In this document: positions 59,601 to 64,000 of the stretch, piece after piece | Layout: the number at the start of each line of letters is the position of its first letter | How positions within the stretch are numbered: position 1 is the first letter of the stretch | NCBI GenBank assembly: GCA_016165875.1 | Contig: JABBOT010000011.1 | Location: 12,959,766 to 13,023,765, forward strand | Length of the DNA: 64,000 bases | Origin: Acanthopleura granulata | Taxonomy: Eukaryota > Mollusca > Polyplacophora > Chitonida > Chitonidae | Direction: 5' to 3' | The notes under the pieces: model-generated | Database searches by the model: none | What the model was told of the DNA's origin: nothing | The model's input: only the letters and a program-made list of their open reading frames with translations | Made by a program: the position numbers and the translations under genes

Positions 59601-62600
59601 ACATTAATAGAGAGAACCATCATTGGTAACCAATATGGAGTACATATGTTGGGAAGTTTGCCTTAGGTGAGTGGTTTATGCTGGCCATGAGATTAGTAAA
59701 TGCAAATTTGAAATATCTTGGAATACACTTAAATGTGGAAGAGATAGCCCTCATTGGTGTCAAATTGATATTGTAATTTAGTGTAATGACTATATTTTCA
59801 GAATGTCTGGAAGTGAGAAAGAAAGAACAGGTCATCGAGAAAAACACAAACGGAGAAATCGATCACCAGTGGCAGGGGAGAAACCAAGACCTAGCGGTCG
59901 AGATGGCAGTATTTCCCCGAGACAGAGATCTCGCTCCAAACCCAAGGTTGTTCACTCGCCATCTCCAGAGCCTGATCGTAAGAGGTCAGAGGGCAGTGGG
60001 CGCCAAGAAGGCGGATCAGATTATGGCTCTCCCATTCCGAAGACATCACGAAAGTCAATCTCCCCGGTGAAGGAACGCTCCAAACGCGGGAAGAGACGAG
60101 GCCGAACCTTGTCTGTCTCACCACTTAGGACCAAGAAACTCTCTCCAGTACCAAAGAGTAAAGACCTTCCAAAAGAAACTGAGAAAGAACCAAAGAAGGA
60201 AAAGGTAAAGGGCAGTTCCACAGAACCTGTGTTCCTGCAAGAGAAACTGCCTGAGCCCCAGCCCAAGGAAAGGTCCAGAGGTAGGTCTCCAGCCATGGTG
60301 ATTGGTAAGGCAGAGAAACACAAAAAGAAGAAAGACTATGCGGATAAAAAGAAGTGGCAAGACTCCCCTGATGTCACCCCGCCTGCCAAACACTCGCGCA
60401 AGAGAAAGGATTCTCCGGAAACACCAGTGAAACAGTCGAAGAGAGGTTCCAAAGAGAGAGGTGGCCCCGAAACACCTGGGAGACGATCGGCGAAGAGTAA
60501 GTCTGGCAAGCGCAAAGAGGGACGCAAAGGTCAAAAAGGTCCAGCAGACTGGGAGCAATCGCCAAACGAGCCTGAGGAAAAAGGGCGAAGTCGCGGAGGT
60601 GGTGAGAGCTCAAGGTTGCGGCCGAGCTCCCCGGATGCTCCACCCCCCAGGGGTAGGGACAAGAGGCACTCCTCCCCTCAGGAGGTGTTCACTGCAAGGT
60701 CCCGGAATGGTGATTCTCGCCGGACGGGCACTCCACCACGCAGACCCGAGAGCCCCCCTGAAGTGTTTCGTCCAGGTATGAGGGGCTCTCCGCCACGCTT
60801 TGCCAGGAACGTGCGCGACGATCCCGCTTTCTCGTCCAGTATGCGTCGCCGTGGAGATGACGAATTTGGCCGACCCCCTGGAGCCTCGTCACCTTCAGGT
60901 CGGAGGAGCCGTGAAGGTCGTTACCGTGACGACTTTGAGCCGGGCCTGGGACGTCGTGACCTTGACCCGGATGGCCCTGGAAGACTGGATCGCTTCATGG
61001 ACCCACGGGATCGGGAACGGCTGGCGCGATTCCCAGACCTTCGACCGCCTCTCTATGATGAAGGGCCAACATCCAGACTGGAGCAGGAACGTCTGTTTGA
61101 GATGGAGCGAGCGCGATTTGAGCGTGAGGCTGACAGACTAAGGGGCAGGGAAGGATTTGAGAGGGAGAGGTTTGGCAGAGACAGGTTCTCTGGACGTCCT
61201 GACAGGTTTGATGATGGTAAGGAATCAGCCACGCATCCCTGTTACAGTTGTGCATATCTGACAGTATTTCGCCCTAAGTTTTGCCTGTAAATATGTAGCA
61301 CACAAAGGCCATAAAGTGGTACTTTTGATGTGCCAACACGTAAGTTTTTCTGATTAGAAAGTAATCAAAGTTCAAAACAAAAAAAGGGCTTTAGTGGCCT
61401 TAGAAGCTGGATCAAGTCAGTCAAAATCAAGCAAAAGGTATCATGGAAAACATTCATTTTTTAATTTTTATACAACTTTGCGCATTTCCAGTGACTAAGT
61501 AGGACTTTTTATGTTTTTAGCATTCTGCTAGAATACGCAATACGGTAGTAGGCTGCATCCATCCATCTGTATTGTTCCTAGTGAATACATTATCTAAGGA
61601 ACTTCTAAAGTGGTGACTAACAACCTGAACACCACAATCAGAAGACCCTTATGAAATCTCTTTGAATTCTTTTGCAGGGTCTTAATGGCCTTTACTGTAT
61701 CCATTTATTTGTGGTAATTGAACTCAGTTAGAAGTTATTATAAACCAATAGCTCTTGGCTATCAATCGGAAGGACACGTGTGAGGCAGGTTCATTCCCAT
61801 CCTTGGACAGGAAGACCTGCTTTGCTGCTTGCAGAGCCTCAGGGACAAGGAGCAGTCGACGATGATCGTATGACTGCACAGCCTAACAATTGTTGCAGAC
61901 CACTTGTCTGCCACCAGTGTTGTGTGAATATCTGTCTGTCACATGGGGGAAGGTCTGTCAGTAACTGTTGGTTTATGCTTGGCATCCCTGTTCCCTCCAC
62001 CCATTGACGGCCGTAGCGTTCATGTAAGTGAAATCTTCTTGAATGTGGCGTTCACAATAAAATAAAAAAATAAGATATGGAGGCCGAACAAATAGTAGGT
62101 TTCTAATATCTCTTGATAACTCGTCATCACAACTTGAGTTTTCTTGTATCTGTTATCCTAGGTAGAGGAGGCCCTCTTGTTGGTCGTGACCCAAGAGGAT
62201 TGGGGGTCTCTGGACTCCCATGGGAGAGGGAATTTGGTGGTGCAGGTAAGAGTAGATTCTGAAATTCTGAAAGCGACAGCAGCCCATGGCAAGTATGTAT
62301 TTTTAATTGGGCTATGACAAATGAGATTTTTTCCCAGTCTGAGCAGAAAGACAGGCCTGATTGTTAAAGGTGAGCGCTCTTATGCTTCAATCTAGACAAC
62401 TCACATCAAATTACTAGGCCTGGAAAGAGTTTTGAGCAGGTAACGCTATTAAAGACCTTTGTTTCCTTTCACACAAGTTCCTTAGTTGAGTGTATATTCA
62501 GTTGTGTACTTGTAAGTCAACAGTTGTATGCCCTTGAAGTCTATAAACATTGCAGTGTTTTTCAACAATAACACTTAAGTAATAAAACCTTGCATAAAAA

Positions 62601-63702
62601 CTGCAGTATGGCATAAATCCCCACCCGATACTGCCATCCCGATCCAGTGCCCAGCTGTCAATTCCAAAACCAATTGAACCTAAGTAAATGACATGTTTCA
62701 TAAAGCATGGGAAAATCCATGAATTGTATCTATATCCTGTTAAAAAAAATGCATTTACTAGAGTTTTTGGGTGGTTTTAAGGAAATCGTAGTTACATTAT
62801 TGAAAACATGTGTGAAGGATGAACAAATCAGTGATTGAGGTTAAAAGTAGTTACACATACATTGGCAATATTTCATGGCGATGTATACGTACATATGATC
62901 TGTCTTTCATTCCAGGATTGAGCGGGCGTGGGTTGTCAGGAGATCGTTTTCCAGGTAGAGGTAAGGCCAGCTGTCAGCAGAGGACCCTCAGTTTACTAGT
63001 CACCATGTAGTATGATGTGAACTGGTACATGTACCTCAGTTACGGAAATGATTCCGAAATTTTATCCCATCAACATATTGAGTCAAAGGGATATCGTAAT
63101 CACGATGTCGGCCGGTCTGTTTGTCTGTCTGCCTGATTGAGCAACGTGATCACAATATAATGGCATAAAACACTAATCAAGTGAAAAGTGTGCATAAAAT
63201 TTGTGTTTTGTATGCGAAATGGTTGAGGAATTACATGTTTTTTCTTTGTTTTTTTTTTCTGTGATTGTTCTCTGTGTTCAGGGGGATTTGATGACGACCT
63301 TCCAGATCGCCTGAGCCGTCGTGGTGAGTGGGAAGGACGACACCTAGACTTCCGCGATGACTGGGGACCGCGAGGGCGGGACGACAGGTGTGCTGACCTG
63401 AGGATGGGGCGACGCGGTGAATTCCTCGACATGAGAGATAGCCGCCGATTTGAGGAACCGGGAATGTTTCGGCGAATGGACAGGGAGGAAATGTTGCGTC
63501 TGCGCCTGGAAGGCGACTACAGGGATCGCCGCGAGCCCAGCAATCCAAGGGAGAGTTTGTACGTGGACCTGCGTCGTGAGGACAGAGGGGACCGCCGCGA
63601 GGAGGCCTTCGAACGAGGGCGTCGAGATGAGCACTTGGACGAGAGGCTCTTGAGGAGAGACGAGCGTGAAGGAGGGCGCATGGACAGGCGTGACAACATA
63701 CG
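47507..63702 (+). CDS. ZC3H13: ZC3H13 orthologue (m6A methyltransferase-associated CCCH zinc-finger protein), 5' twelve exons
   Basis: Exons: 47507-47647, 51283-51401, 54413-54518, 55550-55676, 56436-56572, 57097-57233, 58018-58329, 58955-59074, 59802-61216, 62162-62245, 62916-62960, 63282-63702; all splice phases agree. This gives 1054 residues so far. The start MSKNRRKVTVEG and block PSVFERLGP match vertebrate ZC3H13. One CCCH finger follows (C58-x8-C67-x5-C73-x3-H77), then an acidic block DDLDYKDELQLEQKRQELER (helical, family-conserved), a Ser tract (213-233), SP/RS-rich repeats, and Arg/Asp/Glu-rich repeats. In known animals the protein joins WTAP, VIRMA, HAKAI and RBM15 in the complex that keeps the METTL3-METTL14 writer nuclear. 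The C-terminal part lies beyond the right edge. Confidence 0.9.
47845..49688. mobile_element. Large foldback element with Penelope-like terminal motif, in ZC3H13 intron 1
   Basis: Arms 47845-48388 and 49284-49688 are inverted copies. Matching blocks include 'GTAAATAAGCAAAGTA', 'TTGATGTTCTCAATATTT', 'TTAGAGTCAGCTGAATGGGT', 'CAGTTAATTGT-AGTAAAGTG' and 'GAAATTAAAATAAA'. The left arm has about 130 bp extra. The interior carries unique sequence and a SINE. Near each outer end is 'CTGA-GAT(G)...CTTAATT...AAGTC(G)AAA', which resembles the hammerhead-like ends of Penelope-type retroelements. No reverse transcriptase remains. Structure is directly visible; the Penelope link is inference. Confidence 0.7.
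48905..49128 (+). repeat. SINE family 1, inside the foldback element
   Basis: B box 'CGTCAAGTCCAGCTC', body 'GCCTGCTAGCAACCTGCAGA' and tail 'CACTAATTAAATAAATG'. It interrupts the loop of the 47845-49688 element and so inserted later. Confidence 0.8.
49700..50035 (+). repeat. Dispersed repeat with coding-like sequence, copy 2
   Basis: Diverged relative of 40258-40705, starting just after the foldback element. An open frame reads IRDLGHPDGFTRADSLCLHR and GGENIVKM; the first copy has IRDRGH...NTLCSH...GENIDKM with a stop. Lies in ZC3H13 intron 1. Confidence 0.55.
50345..50775. repeat. Foldback element, copy 2
   Basis: Direct match to 46186-46590 in its left half ('GTCTGAGACCTGCCCT', 'CCTAACATGAGTCTAAAACT'), with the inverted partner at 50695-50770 ('GTTTCCAGGGAGGAGTGTTA...AGGCCCATGTTAAG'). 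Lies in ZC3H13 intron 1. Confidence 0.6.
51283..51401 (+). CDS. ZC3H13: ZC3H13 exon 2 (CCCH zinc finger)
   Basis: 119 nt between TTGTTACAG and GTGAAA. Encodes YLEKCRNWLKTGSCHYGPTC followed by RYIHGPF, a C-x8-C-x5-C-x3-H finger and the RNA-binding signature of the family. Entry phase 0, exit phase 2, compatible with exons 1 and 3. Confidence 0.92.
52727..52915 (+). repeat. SINE family 1, diverged
   Basis: 'GAGTTCAAGTCGAGCTC', 'GGAAAGGTCTAGCAACAACC' and 'CGTAATGCTAGTCACCGTCA', ending in AAATTAATAATTAAAT. ZC3H13 intron 2. Confidence 0.75.
52944..53118 (+). repeat. SINE family 3
   Basis: 'ATCTGTATGTGACACGTGCG', 'GTAACTTGCCAAACATCAGC', 'CATAAAACTGACTGCCATCA' and the (AAAT)n tail shared with family 1. 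Confidence 0.7.
53779..53877 (+). repeat. SINE family 1 with large internal deletion
   Basis: tRNA-like 3' half and 'CTGACTTCCTCTCCAGTTAG' joined directly to 'AAAACACCAATCAAATAAAT'. Confidence 0.8.
54413..54518 (+). CDS. ZC3H13: ZC3H13 exon 3 (acidic/basic linker)
   Basis: 106 nt after CCCTTCACAG. Encodes KGGEGEEDSGDEGKHRKHRT and KARSQSLSPK. Donor AAG|GTAACT. Confidence 0.88.
54735..55065 (+). repeat. SINE family 2
   Basis: Second copy of the 9290-9620 family: 'TTGTTGCTGCCTCACTTGGC', 'CAACACTGAGAGGGTAGAGC' and 'ACATTCTAAGGACACCACG'. ZC3H13 intron 3. Confidence 0.65.
55205..55400 (+). repeat. SINE family 3, diverged
   Basis: 'CATATCTGTACTTCACAGGT', 'GGAAGTTTGTCAGTTACTTC' and 'AAAAATTCTCAAGTATGGCA'. 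ZC3H13 intron 3. Confidence 0.6.
55550..55676 (+). CDS. ZC3H13: ZC3H13 exon 4
   Basis: 127 nt after ATTTTTTAG. Encodes RISRGHGRKEKDAKMKSAVI and a Gly run followed by DSERESDSTPWD. Donor GATG|GTGAGC, phase 1. Confidence 0.87.
55768..56179. repeat. Palindromic MITE-like element in ZC3H13 intron 4
   Basis: Ends TAGAAAGTGTGCATCATC and GATGATGCATACTTTCTA are inverted copies. Complementarity continues inward for about 170 bp per arm ('GCTGATTCCAAATATGGTC', 'TGGACCATATTGAAGCACAG / TTTGATTCAATATGATCCA', 'CACAGATTCTTT'), leaving about 70 bp of loop. No open frame. Confidence 0.85.
56436..56572 (+). CDS. ZC3H13: ZC3H13 exon 5 (conserved helical block)
   Basis: 137 nt after a T-rich tract and TTCAG. 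Encodes DDLDYKDELQLEQKRQELER and a Glu-rich helix ending IEKK, aligned with the DYVHELSLEMKRQ-type block of vertebrate ZC3H13. Donor AAG|GTAAAC, phase 0. Confidence 0.9.
57097..57233 (+). CDS. ZC3H13: ZC3H13 exon 6 (serine tract)
   Basis: 137 nt after GTTGTAG. Encodes a near-continuous Ser/Gly tract of about 20 residues, then DSPSPPRKKSPRRPKTPPRH. Donor AGCAG|GTCAGG is weaker than the others but its phase (2) matches exon 7. Confidence 0.85.
57305..57640 (+). repeat. SINE family 3, with head
   Basis: tRNA-like head with B-box-like 'AATTCAAGCCTGGG' near 57367, then 'ACATCACACAGGAAGATGTT', 'GGTGGTTTACCCTGGGCACT' and 'GAAATTCTTGAGTAT'. It shows that family 3 also has a tRNA-type promoter. ZC3H13 intron 6. 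Confidence 0.55.
58018..58329 (+). CDS. ZC3H13: ZC3H13 exon 7 (SP/RS-rich)
   Basis: 312 nt after TTCTTTCAG. Encodes many S-P and R-S-P pairs (RTPPSQLERTSPYR, RSSPSRDQSPLGL, PPRPLSPRHSASWSPEK). Donor chosen at GG|GTATGT (58330), because only this phase leads to the lysine-rich frame of exon 8; GTAAAC at 58320 would shift the frame. Confidence 0.85.
58955..59074 (+). CDS. ZC3H13: ZC3H13 exon 8
   Basis: 120 nt after GTGATCTAG. Encodes GKKKRVEKQKEKSRSRQPHM and PPDWEQEVKDKDRDRRT. Donor CCAG|GTAGGC, phase 2. Confidence 0.84.
59098..59130. repeat. T-run followed by G-run
   Basis: About 15 T followed by a G stretch interrupted by few other bases, in ZC3H13 intron 8; likely variable in length. Confidence 0.85.
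59802..61216 (+). CDS. ZC3H13: ZC3H13 exon 9 (large low-complexity exon)
   Basis: 1415 nt after ATATTTTCAG. The ATG at 59803 is internal, not a separate gene start. Encodes Lys/Ser/Pro-rich sequence, then Arg/Asp/Pro-rich sequence and an Arg/Glu-rich helix near the end (LEQERLFEMERARFEREADR). Donor GATG|GTAAGG, phase 1. The exon is much GC-richer than its introns. Confidence 0.9.
61780..62072 (+). repeat. SINE family 3
   Basis: 'TGTGAATATCTGTCTGTCAC', 'GGAAGGTCTGTCAGTAACTG', 'CATGTAAGTGAAATCTTCTT' and 'GAATGTGGCGTTCACAATAA'. ZC3H13 intron 9. Confidence 0.65.
62162..62245 (+). CDS. ZC3H13: ZC3H13 exon 10 (small Gly/Arg-rich)
   Basis: 84 nt, phase 1 to phase 1, after TGTTATCCTAG. Encodes GRGGPLVGRDPRGLGVSGLP and WEREFGGAG. 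Confidence 0.8.
62916..62960 (+). CDS. ZC3H13: ZC3H13 exon 11 (micro-exon)
   Basis: 45 nt, phase 1 to phase 1, after TTTCATTCCAG. Encodes LSGRGLSGDRFPGRG. Good donor (GAG|GTAAGG). Confidence 0.78.
63282..63702 (+). CDS. ZC3H13: ZC3H13 exon 12 (Arg/Asp/Glu-rich; last in window)
   Basis: 421 nt after CTGTGTTCAG. Encodes GFDDDLPDRLSRRGEWEGRH and many R-R-D/E-D repeats (DRREEAFERGRRDEHLDERL), typical of the central part of ZC3H13. Donor CG|GTATGG, phase 2; the next exon lies beyond the window. Confidence 0.88.
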
Positions 63703-64000
63703 GTATGGTTAGACATGCTGCTGACGGGTAGGGGGTGGTAGGTTGCTTAATGGGGTCTTTTTTAATGTATTCTATGTGAATGCATAGCAATGCACTATAT
63801 AGTCATGGCAATTTCCCAACTCGCAGATCAAAAGTTTAAAGTAACAATTCAGTCAAATGAACTTAACATATAAAAATGACATTTTTTTTCATCGAAGGGC
63901 AGTGTGTGTGCGTGCCATACTCCAGATATATTGTTTCATTCACTGAATATGGAAGATCAATAGCAGTTGAACAGTAGTGGATTTGAATCAGTATTTATCG

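Noticed and set aside
59803..61290. 495-codon open frame starting with ATG as its own gene
   Set aside because: The ATG is the second base triplet of an internal ZC3H13 exon with a good acceptor at 59801; the frame also reads past the donor at 61216 into intron.

Overview
This is animal nuclear DNA: AT-rich, with spliced genes (GT-AG introns, pyrimidine tracts before acceptors), long gene-poor stretches and many dispersed repeats. The commonest repeat is a tRNA-derived SINE whose 3' tail reads 'ATTCTTGAGTACGGCGTAAA' and ends in (AAAT)n. I associate this family with molluscs, so a lophotrochozoan, most likely a gastropod or bivalve, is my best guess; the species cannot be named from the window.

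Layout. (1) 1-458: the end of a pogo/Tigger-type DNA transposon entering from the left edge, with terminal repeat, TA target duplication and the N-terminal helix-turn-helix of its transposase. (2) 627-11748, minus strand: a complete six-exon gene for an SLC16/monocarboxylate-transporter-like protein of 519 residues. I assembled it by joining exons whose splice phases (all phase 1) and family alignment agree. (3) 11.75-33.9 kb: no convincing intact gene. It holds SINEs, minisatellites, a broken MADF-domain fragment, a LINE reverse-transcriptase fragment and several unnamed dispersed repeats. (4) 33993-35060, plus strand: an intronless class A G-protein-coupled receptor of 355 residues. (5) 35.1-47.5 kb: a broken hAT transposase relic, an inverted-repeat pair flanking about 1.3 kb, a palindromic 21-bp-period hairpin, a 40-bp satellite with a 330-bp higher-order duplication, and more SINEs. 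(6) 47507 to beyond 63702, plus strand: twelve exons (1054 residues so far) of the orthologue of ZC3H13, a component of the m6A methyltransferase-associated complex. Its CCCH zinc-finger exon is only 119 nt and easily missed. The gene continues beyond the right edge.

The three protein-coding genes are unrelated in function and show no sign of co-regulation. The most unusual content is structural. Long palindromic (foldback) elements lie in and beside the ZC3H13 introns, including a 1.84-kb element with arms of about 0.4-0.5 kb that carry a hammerhead-like, Penelope-type motif. If transcribed with the gene they would fold into long RNA hairpins. I found no CRISPR array, no convincing functional tRNA or rRNA gene, and nothing I would call a new multi-gene system.
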